DNA from: an uncultured Aurantimonas sp.
Lineage (GTDB): Bacteria > Pseudomonadota > Alphaproteobacteria > Rhizobiales > Rhizobiaceae
DNA length: 42,475 bases
Assembly (NCBI GenBank): GCA_947488615.1
Contig: CANKZU010000024.1
Span: 1-42,475, forward strand
Reading direction: 5' to 3'
Numbering within the stretch: the stretch's first letter is position 1; every line of letters begins with the position of its first letter. Position numbers and translations under genes: made by a program. Positions 25,872 to 33,917 of the stretch are shown piece after piece. The notes under the pieces are model-generated. The model was given only the letters and a program-made list of their open reading frames with translations, was not told where the DNA came from and ran no database searches.

Positions 25872-25980
25872 CGCGGTGTAAGGCCCGGACGCGGCAGCGT
25901 GTGTAGGGCGGTGAGAAAATAGGTCACGAAGCGGCGCCGTTTTGGGCTGCTGCGCCGGTGCAAAACCCGGCCAGTGGTTA

Positions 25981-26009
25981 GGCTGTTTTCCTTTGCGGGG
26001 AGAGCGGCC
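25981..26009. repeat. ISL3 element terminal inverted repeat (transposase 3-prime side)
   Basis: 29 bases running GGCTGTTTTCC, then a variable part, then GGGGAGAG and CGGCC. It pairs, with small gaps, with the 27-base repeat at 27503-27529 on the opposite strand. Confidence 0.65.
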
Positions 26010-26078
26010 GGGAATGTTGCCGTGGAAGTTTACGCCGCCGTCCGTCGTTTCGTTCATCTTGAGGGCAACAAGCCAGCG

Positions 26079-27500
26079 CGATGCGGCCAGGTCGTTCTGG
26101 ATGCCACGGACGAACGAAACGAGAAGACTGGAGCCGGCGTCGGCGATCCACGGATAGAGATCCACGACGGTGCGACTACGGATCATCGTCTGGAAACGGT
26201 CGATCAGGGATCGAGCATATGCCAAGGTCGGAACGCCGGCCTCGATCGCAGCTACCATGACGGTTTCCGCCTTCGTGAGATGATTGCGCTTCAGCGTCGT
26301 CAGGCGGGCGATCGATCGAGCCGATGGGACCTTGCGAAGTTGGGCGGTCGTCATCATCTCCGATCGTCGCCGCCGCGTCGCCCATTCGCTGACAACGCGG
26401 GTCGAGCCGCAAAAGCCGAGTTCCCGAAGACGGCGCCATAGTTCAGCGCCGTTGCGGCAGCCGGCCTCCCATTGCGCGTCGAGGAAGGGCAGATACGCAT
26501 CGAGCGAGCCTTGCCGGGTGCGAAAGACGTCGGTGCGTTCGCCGCGGACGATCTGGCGAACCAGCCCTCGGCTTCGCCCTGTCCGCCGCACGATCTCCTT
26601 GACCGGAACGCCATCGGTGGCGAGGCCGGTGATGATGGCGTTCGTCTCCTCGCGCCGGAGATAGCCTTCATATTGCAGGCGTTCGGCCGACGTCAGGAGT
26701 TCCGGATCGACGACGGTGGCGCCGATCGCGGCACGGATCGACTTCATCGACTTCTTCACGGCGTCGAGGAAAGCGGCGCTGGCGTTCTCCATCAAATGCC
26801 AGCGATCAGCAATCTGAGCGGCATTTGGCAGGGCCCGCGCCGTGGCCTCTCCATAGCCGCCGCCGCGATCGCGGGAGACGACGGTGATCTCGGGATGATC
26901 CGACAGCCAGCCCGCGACAGTCGCAATCTCCCGATCCGGCAGGAGCTTCACGATCCGTCGCCGTTCGAGATCGCAGACGATCGACCCGTAGCGGTGATTT
27001 CGGCGAAAAGCGAAGTCATCAATGCCGACGAATTTCAGGGTCTCCCGAGGCGATCGTGCTCGTCGCCGCACCACCCGAAGCAGCGTGTCGTTGCTGACCG
27101 GGATCATCAGCCGTTGGGCAAAACATGCTGCGGGCCGTCCGCCGAGAGCCAGGCCCAGGTGATGGACGATGCATTCCATTCGGCCGGTGCGACGCGCCCT
27201 CTGCGCGACGACCTCGTCGCCGAAGCGTTCGGCGAAGATCTTGCGGCGACAACTTGTTATGTCGCAGCGAAAGCGGCGCGTGATCAGAAACAGGCGCACG
27301 GATCGCCCAGCCGAGGAAAGATCCGAAACGTGGCGGACGTATCGACTGTGCCGCCGGCGCGAGGGGCTTCCGCATGACGGGCATGCGGCTTCTCGCGTTC
27401 GAGCCGAAGCGGTGACGAAAAGCACTCTGTCGACGACCTCGAAACGTTCGACCGAAAGCCCGGCCGGAATCAATGACGAAAGCGAAATAGCGGTCGGCAT
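26079..27500 (-). pseudogene. ISL3-family transposase, C-terminus missing
   Basis: From the ATG at 27500 about 474 residues match ISL3 transposases. These comprise a zinc-finger-like N-terminus (CPSCGSPSRRRHSRYVRHVSD, then RRFRCDITSCRRKIFAERF), a DDE core with the first Asp in FVGIDDFAFRRNHRYGS and the second in VVSRDRGGGYGEA, the DRWHLMENAS motif, and an inserted helix-turn-helix (VPVKEIVRRTGRSRGLVRQI). Similarity is lost after FVRGIQNDLAAS. The expected SNGQTEGQ...KRQMYGRA ending, which holds the catalytic Glu, is not found in any frame. There is no in-frame stop within the element, so translation would run on into the Ldh2-type gene. Confidence 0.8.
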
Positions 27501-27502
27501 GT

Positions 27503-27529
27503 GGCCGTTCTCCTCTTCGGAAAACCGCC
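27503..27529. repeat. ISL3 element terminal inverted repeat (transposase 5-prime side)
   Basis: Read on the minus strand it begins GGCGGTTTTCC and ends AGAACGGCC, three bases before the transposase ATG. The outer 11 bases match the other end except at one position. Confidence 0.65.
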
Positions 27530-27537
27530 ACACGGCC

Positions 27538-27740
27538 CGGTGACGAAGGTGGCAAAGCGGTCGATCCGGGCGTTGTCGAGCGCAGCCCATTTAGAATGGG
27601 TGCCCGGCAAGCAGACGATCCGACGGCTTTCCTCGTATGGCAGTCCGAGGTGCAGCGTCTCCTCGCCGCGCGTCACGTCGGGCTCGCCAGTCACGCGCTG
27701 GGCCACCCCCGGCAAGATGAACAGCGGTCGGGCATGATCC
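27538..27740 (-). pseudogene. 2-dehydro-3-deoxygalactonokinase (DgoK) internal fragment
   Basis: About 65 residues read PLFILPGVAQ, PDVTRGEETLHLG, IVCLPGTHSKWAALDNARID and RFATFVTG. This is the central part of DgoK-type sugar-acid kinases (DVMRGEETQ...LPGTHSKWV...FATFMTGE). Both ends are cut: one abuts the broken RraA-family gene, the other the ISL3 terminus at 27529. A full kinase is about 300 residues, so no activity is expected. It is in frame with the front of the RraA remnant by chance, giving a chimeric 247-codon frame (27470-28213). Confidence 0.75.
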
Positions 27741-27745
27741 GGGAC

Positions 27746-28213
27746 GCGGCGGGATGTCGAGACCGAAGACCGCCACCGGCTCGTCGAAATCCACGACATG
27801 AACGAAGCCATGGCTCGGGCCGATCGATCCCGCATCACCCCGTTGGTCAGCGCGCCGGCAACGCCCAGGCCCTTGTGCAGCGTCGTGTTGACCTCGCCCC
27901 AGAAGGCGCCGACGCAGTCAGGGTGATCGAGGTCCTCGATCACGGCGACTGACGGGGACGGCCCGCCGGCCATATAGCGGTAGTAGTCCATGCGCCGCGA
28001 TCGGATCGCCTCGGGCGACTCCGTCGACGCGACCTTGCCGCGGATACGGGCGGTCTTGGCATAGCCGACCATCGCAGGCTCCTGCGGATGACTGGCGATG
28101 GGCGTGCCGCGGGTAAAGCCGGCGAAACCGCGCTTCCCCTCGGCGACCTCGATGGCGTTGCAGACGGTGGGCGTGTCGACCCGTTTCAACAGTTCGAGAA
28201 GGTCCTGGTCCAT
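27746..28213 (-). pseudogene. RraA-family protein (HMG/CHA aldolase-like), broken
   Basis: The ATG at 28213 follows the hydrolase stop directly (TGAATG). The first 129 residues match RraA-family proteins (VDTPTVCNAIEVAEGKRGF, then HKGLGVAGALTNGVMRD). About 13 residues are then missing and the match resumes one frame over with IGPSHGFVHVVDFDEPVAVF and GLDIPP. A deletion has thus removed the segment between VMRD and SIGPSH and shifted the frame, and the C-terminus is replaced by the kinase fragment. Family members cleave 4-hydroxy-2-oxoacids or decarboxylate oxaloacetate. It would have been the last enzyme of the LacI-controlled cluster. Confidence 0.8.
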
Positions 28214-28906
28214 TCATTCCTCCAGCCAGCGGCCGAGGGCCGCCGTTGTCGCCTCCGGTTGTTCCAGCGTCGGCAAATGGCCGGCGCCGGCGATGATTTC
28301 GAGCCGCGAACGAGGAACGAGTTCATGCATGCGTTCATGCCGCTCCAATGGACAGAGCGCGTCTTCGGCGCCGCAAAGGACCAGTGTCGGCACGCGGACG
28401 TCGGCCAGCGTCTCCTGTTGATCGGGCCGCGCCGCGAGCGCGCGCGACTGACGCACGAACACCTCCGATCCGAGATCGAGCGCCATATCCATGCACAGAT
28501 CGAGGAGCTCGCCGCGCCGCGCCCCGTCGGCAAGATAGTTCGGCTTCATCTCGTCGCGCATCACCGCGCGCAGTTCCCCCGCCTCGATCCGCGCGATCTG
28601 CGGCGCGCGCATGGCCCGCACCTCGTCCGTCTCGGCCAGCGGATTGGTGTCGAGCAGCGCCAGCCGTTCGACACGATCCGGCGCCTGCGCGACGATCTCC
28701 ATCGCGACGATGCCGCCCATCGACAGGCCCGCGAGGGCAAAGCGCGGTGGCGCCTCGGCGAGGATCGCGGCCGCCAGCTCGGCCATCGTGTCATGCCGCG
28801 CGATCGGCGCGAGATGCACTGCCCGCGTGCCGGAAAACGCCGCGATCTGCGGGGCGAAGAGCCGCCCGTCGCACATCATGCCGGGGACCAGCACCAGCGG
28901 CAGCAT
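28214..28906 (-). CDS. Alpha/beta hydrolase
   Basis: Cytoplasmic hydrolase of 230 residues. It has the nucleophile elbow GLSMGG (Ser near residue 61), acid Asp in LVLCGAEDALCP and catalytic His in AGAGHLPTLEQP, all correctly ordered. The N-terminal LVLVPGMMCDGRLF oxyanion region resembles 3-oxoadipate enol-lactonase-like and esterase-type members. The ATG overlaps the stop of the MetE-like gene by one base (TGATG) and its stop abuts the RraA start, so it is tightly embedded. A lactone or ester in the pathway fits the neighbouring dehydrogenases; the substrate is not known. Confidence 0.9.
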   Translation of the reverse strand: MLPLVLVPGMMCDGRLFAPQIAAFSGTRAVHLAPIARHDTMAELAAAILAEAPPRFALAGLSMGGIVAMEIVAQAPDRVERLALLDTNPLAETDEVRAMRAPQIARIEAGELRAVMRDEMKPNYLADGARRGELLDLCMDMALDLGSEVFVRQSRALAARPDQQETLADVRVPTLVLCGAEDALCPLERHERMHELVPRSRLEIIAGAGHLPTLEQPEATTAALGRWLEE

Positions 28907-30039
28907 CAGATTCGGCCGCCCGCGATGCGCGCGCCTTCGGAAAGAGCCGTGAGCTTGGCATAGGCGATGTCGGGATCGACCGCGCCGAAGCCGGCGAAAG
29001 TGCCGAAGCCACAGTCGGAACCCGCCATCACCCGCTCCGCGCCGACGATCGCGGCGAAGCGCTCGATCCGCTCGGCCACGAGCTCGGGATGCTCGACGAA
29101 GTTCGTGGTGGTGTCGACGACGCCCGGCACCAGGATCTTGTCATCGGGGATTTCGCGGCGACGGTCGCGAAAGACGGTCCATTCGTGACCATGACGGGGA
29201 TTGGCGGTCTCGAACAGAAGATAGCGGGCACGCGCCTTCATCAGCACCGGGAAGACCTTCTCCATGCCGATATCGCAGACATGCGGGCCCTCGTAATTGC
29301 CCCAGCAGATGTGGATGCGGACTCTTTCGGCGGGGATGCCGTCGAGCGCATGATTGAGCGCCTCGACATGCATGTTCGCGATCTTGACGAACTCGGCGTC
29401 GCTAAGATCGGTGAACAGCATATGCCGCGAGAGCGCGAGGTCCGGGCAGTCGAGTTGCAGGTCGAGGCCGACGGCGACGATCCGGCGGTATTCGTCGCCC
29501 ATCGCCTCGGCCAAGGCCTCCAGATAGGCCTCGCGCGAGGGGTAATGCTGGTTCTGCAGGAACAGCGAGATGACGCCGGGGCTCGCGGCATTCATGAAGC
29601 CCCGCCTGGCGCCGTGCCGCTTCATCGCGTTCAAGAGGTTGGTGGTGTCCTTCTCCAACTCGTGCTGGCCCTTGGACCGGATTTCGCCGGTGCACATCGG
29701 GCGGGCATATTGCGGCGTCCCGCCGGACTCCGCCAGCCGCTTCAAAAAGCCCGGAAAGCGCTTGAGGTCGGCCGGCGCGTTGCGGGGGCTGTCGCCGGAA
29801 AATCCCTCGTAGCGATCCTTGACGTAGGTGGCATAGGAGATCTTCGAGGTCTCACCGTCGGAGACAACATCGATACCCGCCTCGACCTGTCTGCGGACGG
29901 TCTCGGAACAGGCGTCCGCCATCACCCGATCGAACGCCGCCGCATCGTAGGGCTCGCCGCGCTCGCGGGCAAACAGCATGTCGACGACAGCCTGCGAACG
30001 GGGTAGTGAGCCGACGTGTGTGGTGAGGATTTCCGTCAT
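28906..30039 (-). CDS. Cobalamin-independent methionine synthase (MetE) C-terminal-like protein
   Basis: A stand-alone TIM-barrel protein of 377 residues in the MetE C-domain / UROD-like superfamily. The zinc-site residues are all present: His-x-Cys in VRIHICWGNYEGPH (about 243-245), Glu in YLLFETANPRHGHEW and Cys in GSDCGFGTF. The N-terminal HVGSLPRSQAVVD loop is also characteristic. Family members activate thiols for methyl transfer or, like epoxyalkane:coenzyme M transferase, add a thiol to a carbon electrophile. It lacks the MetE N-terminal domain and is not expected to make methionine by itself. The ATG at 30039 has a poor ribosome site; a GTG at 30060 is possible. Confidence 0.88.
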   Translation of the reverse strand: MTEILTTHVGSLPRSQAVVDMLFARERGEPYDAAAFDRVMADACSETVRRQVEAGIDVVSDGETSKISYATYVKDRYEGFSGDSPRNAPADLKRFPGFLKRLAESGGTPQYARPMCTGEIRSKGQHELEKDTTNLLNAMKRHGARRGFMNAASPGVISLFLQNQHYPSREAYLEALAEAMGDEYRRIVAVGLDLQLDCPDLALSRHMLFTDLSDAEFVKIANMHVEALNHALDGIPAERVRIHICWGNYEGPHVCDIGMEKVFPVLMKARARYLLFETANPRHGHEWTVFRDRRREIPDDKILVPGVVDTTTNFVEHPELVAERIERFAAIVGAERVMAGSDCGFGTFAGFGAVDPDIAYAKLTALSEGARIAGGRI

Positions 30040-30167
30040 TGCAATGCACAGCCTTTGCACAGCTTATCCACAAGGAGCGAAGGGGTGTCTCGGCGACCAG
30101 AGGACGGGACTTTCAGCCGCCTCGCGGGCACAACCGGCGCGGCCCCGTCGGCCCGCGCCGCGCTTTC

Positions 30168-31163
30168 TCAGTTTCGCCGAGTGGCTCCCGCCGGATCGTC
30201 GGTGTTGCGCACGCGGTAGAGCGAGGCCTCGCCCGACATCGACGGCGCCAGCGCGCGGGACAGCCCGGGCGGCACCGCGCAGGTGTCGCCGGGCGCCAGC
30301 GTCGCCGCGCCGCCGTCCCAGGTGAGCCGCCAGTGACCGCGCATTACCATCAGCACTTCGTGGCTGTTCGTCTCGTAGGGTTCTTCGGGGATGGAACCGC
30401 GAGTCAGCAACTCGACCGCGAATCCGGGCCGATCGCGGATCACGCCGTCATCGGCGATCACCCGGGCGGGCCGATCGCGCGCCAGCGCCATCAGGTCCGA
30501 ATAGCGGGCGACGTAGCCGGGCAGAACCTGTTCGATCGGCGTCTCGGGAAACGCCTTCAGTTCCTCGTCGGTCAGCAGCGGCATCGGCTTCACCCCCTCG
30601 GGCAGGCTTTGGCCCTTCTTGCTGTCATAGAGCTTGCCATTCTCGCCGAGGACGAGGCCGTGGTCCCTGGCGTCCTCGATCACCTGCGGCGCCCAGATGA
30701 CGCCGCCGCCGGCGTCGTCGCCGCCAAGGATCGCCATGATCATCCCGTAATCGATGCCGATGTTCTCAAATCCCCGGAAGATGCCGGTGGGGATGTTGAA
30801 GATGTCGCCTTCCTCCAGCGTCACCTCGCCCGCGGTGCCCCTGCGGCCCCAGAAGAAGCGCCAGCGGCCCTTGAGCACGTAGAACACCTCCGCCGTGCGG
30901 TGCGAATGCAGGGAGTTGCGGCAGTAAGGCGGCTGCCCGGCCGCGCCGATGTTGAAGCCGGGAGTCTCCTTGATGTGGACGTGCTGGTCGGGACTCTCGG
31001 AGACACCGCCGCCGATGATGGTGAAATTCTCCTTCTGGTTCGAGCCCGGCGTATGGGCGTCGATGAAGGCGGTCTTACAGGGGCGGAGGTCGCCGTAGCG
31101 AACGATGCGCTGTTCCATATCCGCGGCGGTCGGGTGCGGGCGTTCCATTGTGAGCGTGGTCAT
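30168..31163 (-). CDS. Bicupin protein
   Basis: Protein of 331 residues with two cupin barrels. The first contains the metal motif CRNSLHSHRTAEVFYVLKGRWRFFWG (about residues 80-105) followed by LEEGDIFNIPTGIFRGFEN. The second has NSHEVLMVMRGHWRLTWDGGAATLAPGDTCAVPPGLSRAL near the C-terminus, with fewer metal ligands. The arrangement resembles gentisate-dioxygenase-like and other bicupin oxygenases or isomerases, but the fold alone does not fix the reaction. It overlaps the tandem NTF2 gene by four bases. A gap of about 130 bases to the next gene holds no ORF. Confidence 0.88.
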   Translation of the reverse strand: MTTLTMERPHPTAADMEQRIVRYGDLRPCKTAFIDAHTPGSNQKENFTIIGGGVSESPDQHVHIKETPGFNIGAAGQPPYCRNSLHSHRTAEVFYVLKGRWRFFWGRRGTAGEVTLEEGDIFNIPTGIFRGFENIGIDYGMIMAILGGDDAGGGVIWAPQVIEDARDHGLVLGENGKLYDSKKGQSLPEGVKPMPLLTDEELKAFPETPIEQVLPGYVARYSDLMALARDRPARVIADDGVIRDRPGFAVELLTRGSIPEEPYETNSHEVLMVMRGHWRLTWDGGAATLAPGDTCAVPPGLSRALAPSMSGEASLYRVRNTDDPAGATRRN

Positions 31164-32137
31164 GCCACATCTCCCGTCTCGAGGATGATCTGTTTCCAGA
31201 TCGCGGCTTCGTCATAGAGGACGTATTCGCGGCGAAGACCCCAAGGGCCGAACTCCGCGTGGCTCATGCCGAGGACGAAGACATCGGCGCCAGTCGGCGT
31301 GCCGAAGGCGCCCCATCCGTCATGCTTGCCGTGCAGCGACCAGCGAAGGGCGGTGCGCGGCGGGAACAGGGGATCGTCCCGCCCGATGACATGGTGGATC
31401 TCGAACTTTGCCGAAGGAAACGAGGCCCGAAGGCCGAGCCAGAACTGATCGGCCGCGGGGCGCCCGTGGGAAGTGACGCCGCCGGGATGCTCCAGATGGC
31501 AGGCGCGATCGTATTCGCGCTCGATTGCCCAGAACTCGGCGCCCATGATGCGGGCGAGAATGTCGGCGTATTTCGCGCCCCATTCATTGTCGTTGCCGCG
31601 GCCGGTGTAGACGGCCGGCGCGTCGGTTTCCGGCGTCATCGGCTTGACGCAGCTTTCCGGGCCGCCCTCGCGGACGATGAGATCGCGGGCGAAGTCCTTC
31701 GGCTCCCAGCCCACCTGGCGGACGATGGCTCCCTGATCGCGGATCAGCCATTCATCATAGATGGCGTTGTCCCGCACCGCGCAGTCGGCGATGATCCGGT
31801 AGACCAGCTTCTTGCCGGTAGCCTTCCCATACATGCCGTCACGGGCATGGGTGGCGGTCGAGAGCAGGCGGTGGGAGGACAGGAATCCGGCCTCTTCGTC
31901 GCCGGACCAGATCACGTCCTCTCCCAGCAGGGTGCGGTCCGGAAATTCGGCGAGCGTCGCCATCGTCGCGCCGATGACGTTCTGATTGCCGATCACCACC
32001 GAGGCCGGCGAGCGCACCGGCATATCGGGACCGTAATAATCGTGGAGAGTATGGATTCCCCTCTCTTCCCAGATCTCCTTGGTGATTCCGATTATGTAAT
32101 CGGGAAGATCGGCCCAGCGTGGGTCGAAACCTTTCAT
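31160..32137 (-). CDS. Tandem NTF2-like (SnoaL/ester cyclase) protein
   Basis: Protein of 325 residues from the ATG at 32137, which overlaps the LacI stop (ATGA). It consists of two NTF2-fold halves. Residues about 15-165 contain HTLHDYYGPDMPVRSPASVVIGNQNVIG, LGEDVIWSGDEEAGFLSSHRLLSTATH and IADCAVRDNAIYDEWLIRDQ. Residues about 190-325 contain HPGGVTSHGRPAADQFW and SLHGKHDGWGAFGTPTGADVFVLGMSHAEF. SnoaL-type folds act as small acid-base enzymes (aldol cyclases, isomerases, dehydratases) or as binding proteins. It is one of three NTF2-family genes in the cluster. No specific reaction can be named. Confidence 0.82.
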   Translation of the reverse strand: MKGFDPRWADLPDYIIGITKEIWEERGIHTLHDYYGPDMPVRSPASVVIGNQNVIGATMATLAEFPDRTLLGEDVIWSGDEEAGFLSSHRLLSTATHARDGMYGKATGKKLVYRIIADCAVRDNAIYDEWLIRDQGAIVRQVGWEPKDFARDLIVREGGPESCVKPMTPETDAPAVYTGRGNDNEWGAKYADILARIMGAEFWAIEREYDRACHLEHPGGVTSHGRPAADQFWLGLRASFPSAKFEIHHVIGRDDPLFPPRTALRWSLHGKHDGWGAFGTPTGADVFVLGMSHAEFGPWGLRREYVLYDEAAIWKQIILETGDVA

Positions 32138-33153
32138 GCCTGATCTCCGCTTGGTCGGCGTGTGGTCCCGCGCAGGATCAGGGGACCATCGATGAAAATG
32201 CGGCGGGGTTCGGTGTCGCCGTGCTCGATATGCGCCGTCAGCGCCTCGACCGTCGCCTCCACCATGCGGTTCGCGGGCTGGCGAACGGTCGTCAGGTCGT
32301 AGGCGGGCCATGCGGCGACCGGCGTATCGTCGTAGCCAACGACCGCGACGTCCTCCGGCACCCGGAGCCCGAGCTCGAAACGCAACGTGTCGAGGACGGC
32401 GAAGGCCATGTGATCGTTGCCGACGAAGACCGCGTCGGGGCGGTCGGGTCCGGCGAACAGGCTGCGCGTCGCCTCCGCCGCGACGCCGCGGTCATACATG
32501 CCGTCAAGCCGGGCATGAAGTTCGCGGCCGTGTGCGGCGAGTCCCGCGCGAAAGCCCGCTTCGCGATCGCGGCCAGTCGAACTCTCCGCCCAACCGGCGA
32601 TATGGGCGATCCGCTGGTGCCCGCAACGGACAAGAAACTCCGCCGCCTTGTACCCCCCAGCCACATTGTCGGACGTCACGGCCGAGAGCCGGTCGTCGTC
32701 CTGCGCGCGGTTGAACAGTACCACGGGCACGCCGGCCGCGTCGCAATGGGCGGCCAGGGCGTTGGACATGGAGACCGACGCCATGACGATGCCATCGACC
32801 TGATAATCGAGAATCTCCTGCAACGCCTTCTCGACCGTCTCGGCGACGTTGGAAACGAGAAAGATGAGGATGTGATAGCCGCGCTCCTGCAAAGCCTTGG
32901 ACAGCTTCTCGATCGCCAGCGGATAGAACTGGTTGTCGAGGTAGGAGACCGCCAAACCGATGATCCGGCTGCGACCCGTGATCAGCGAGCGCGCCAGAAC
33001 GTTCGGACGATAGCCGAGTTCTGTCGCCGCCTCGAGCACCCGCCCGGCCGTCTTCTTCGACACGCTCGCTCCCGGCGTGAAGACACGGGAGACGGCTGAC
33101 TGGCTTACCCCGGCCAGCTTGGCGACGTCCTGCGATGTGACCTTGACGTTCAT
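32134..33153 (-). CDS. LacI family transcriptional regulator
   Basis: Regulator of 339 residues. The N-terminal headpiece VTSQDVAKLAGVSQSAVSRVFTPGASVSKKTAGRVLEAATELGYRPNVLARSL includes the recognition helix and the hinge. A periplasmic-binding-protein-like ligand domain follows (GIVMASVSMSNALAAHCDAAGVPVVLFNR, HIAGWAES, DAVFVGNDHMAFAVLD, VVGYDDTPVAAWPAYDLTTVRQP), the form that senses a sugar-like effector. It is encoded in the middle of the operon, overlapping both neighbours. The paired palindromes at 40423-40438 and 40478-40493 and the degenerate copy at 35751-35766 have the CG-centred symmetry of LacI operators and are its likely targets. Confidence 0.95.
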   Translation of the reverse strand: MNVKVTSQDVAKLAGVSQSAVSRVFTPGASVSKKTAGRVLEAATELGYRPNVLARSLITGRSRIIGLAVSYLDNQFYPLAIEKLSKALQERGYHILIFLVSNVAETVEKALQEILDYQVDGIVMASVSMSNALAAHCDAAGVPVVLFNRAQDDDRLSAVTSDNVAGGYKAAEFLVRCGHQRIAHIAGWAESSTGRDREAGFRAGLAAHGRELHARLDGMYDRGVAAEATRSLFAGPDRPDAVFVGNDHMAFAVLDTLRFELGLRVPEDVAVVGYDDTPVAAWPAYDLTTVRQPANRMVEATVEALTAHIEHGDTEPRRIFIDGPLILRGTTRRPSGDQA

Positions 33154-33917
33154 CAGTCCGCCGTCCAGCCGCCATCGACCATCAAGGCCGTGCCGGTCAC
33201 CAATGCCGACGCTTCGGATGCGAGGAAGACCACCGCTCCCATGATGTCTTCGACTTCGCCGACGCGCTCAAGCTTGATCTTCGCTTCGATCCACGCAACG
33301 CGCTCGGGGTTGGCGAAGGTCGCCTCGGTCAGCGGCGTGCGGATGAAGGTCGGGCAGATGGTGTTGACCCGGATGCCGTGCGGTCCCCATTCGATCGCCA
33401 TCGACTTGGTCATCCCCTCGACGGCGTGCTTGGAGGCGGCGTAGACGGCGCGGTCGATGCCGCCGACATGGGCCATCTGCGAGGAGATGGTGATGATGGA
33501 GCCGGGTTTGCCCGCTTCCAGCATCCCCCGGGCGGCGGTCTGGGCGAGGAAATAGGCGCCGCGCAGGTTCACATTGATCACCGCGTCGAAATCCGCCGGC
33601 TCGGTTTCCAGCGCTGGCGAATGCCGCGCGATGCCGGCGGAATTGACCACGATGTCGAATGGGTCTTGCGAGCGAAGCGCGCCGGTCAGGCCGGCGGGAT
33701 CGGCAAGGTCCATCGCCAACGCCTCGGCGGACCAGCCCTCGCCGCGCAACGCGGTGACCGCCTCGTCGAGCCTGTACCTGTCCCGCCCCGCGCAGACGAC
33801 ATGCGCCCCCGCTTCGGCCAGGGCCGCCGCGCAGCCGAGCCCGATGCCGGACGACGCGCCGGTGACGAGAGCCCGGCGTCCGTCGAGGCGGAAGGATGGG
33901 GTTCGCGGAAGCCTCAT
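33153..33917 (-). CDS. SDR family oxidoreductase
   Basis: Classical short-chain dehydrogenase of 254 residues from the ATG at 33917, where homology begins. It shows the cofactor motif TGASSGIG, NSAG in VVNSAGIA, active-site Ser in IITISSQMAHVGG and YAASK (Tyr/Lys), ending with GTALMVDGGWTAD. The residue after the second strand (VCAGRDRYRLD) suggests NADP or mixed cofactor preference. The open frame extends to 34106, but that stretch is the HisD-family gene in another phase. It overlaps the preceding stop by one base and the LacI start by one base. It likely oxidises a secondary alcohol of the imported compound. Confidence 0.95.
   Translation of the reverse strand: MRLPRTPSFRLDGRRALVTGASSGIGLGCAAALAEAGAHVVCAGRDRYRLDEAVTALRGEGWSAEALAMDLADPAGLTGALRSQDPFDIVVNSAGIARHSPALETEPADFDAVINVNLRGAYFLAQTAARGMLEAGKPGSIITISSQMAHVGGIDRAVYAASKHAVEGMTKSMAIEWGPHGIRVNTICPTFIRTPLTEATFANPERVAWIEAKIKLERVGEVEDIMGAVVFLASEASALVTGTALMVDGGWTAD

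Larger units (their letters stand above)
25981..27529 (-). mobile_element. ISL3-family insertion sequence (1,549 bp), probably defective
   Basis: The element is bounded by imperfect inverted repeats. The left-hand end in the window begins GGCTGTTTTCC at 25981. The right-hand end, read on the minus strand, begins GGCGGTTTTCC at 27529. Both continue through a GGAGA core to CGGCC. It contains one transposase gene on the minus strand. The eight flanking bases differ (AGTGGTTA on one side, ACACGGCC on the other), so there is no target duplication. That implies recombination or deletion after insertion. Confidence 0.75.

Noticed and set aside
25973..27537. Target-site duplication around the ISL3 element
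   Set aside because: The eight bases on either side (AGTGGTTA and ACACGGCC) do not match, and shifting the ends by a few bases does not help.
24687..27590. A single 967-residue transposase-dehydrogenase fusion protein
   Set aside because: The dehydrogenase has its own ribosome site and ATG at 25781 and normal family length; the intervening residues have no domain character.
30064..30072. TTATCCACA, a perfect DnaA box
   Set aside because: A single box with no cluster, AT-rich unwinding region or replication gene nearby; expected by chance in a window this size.
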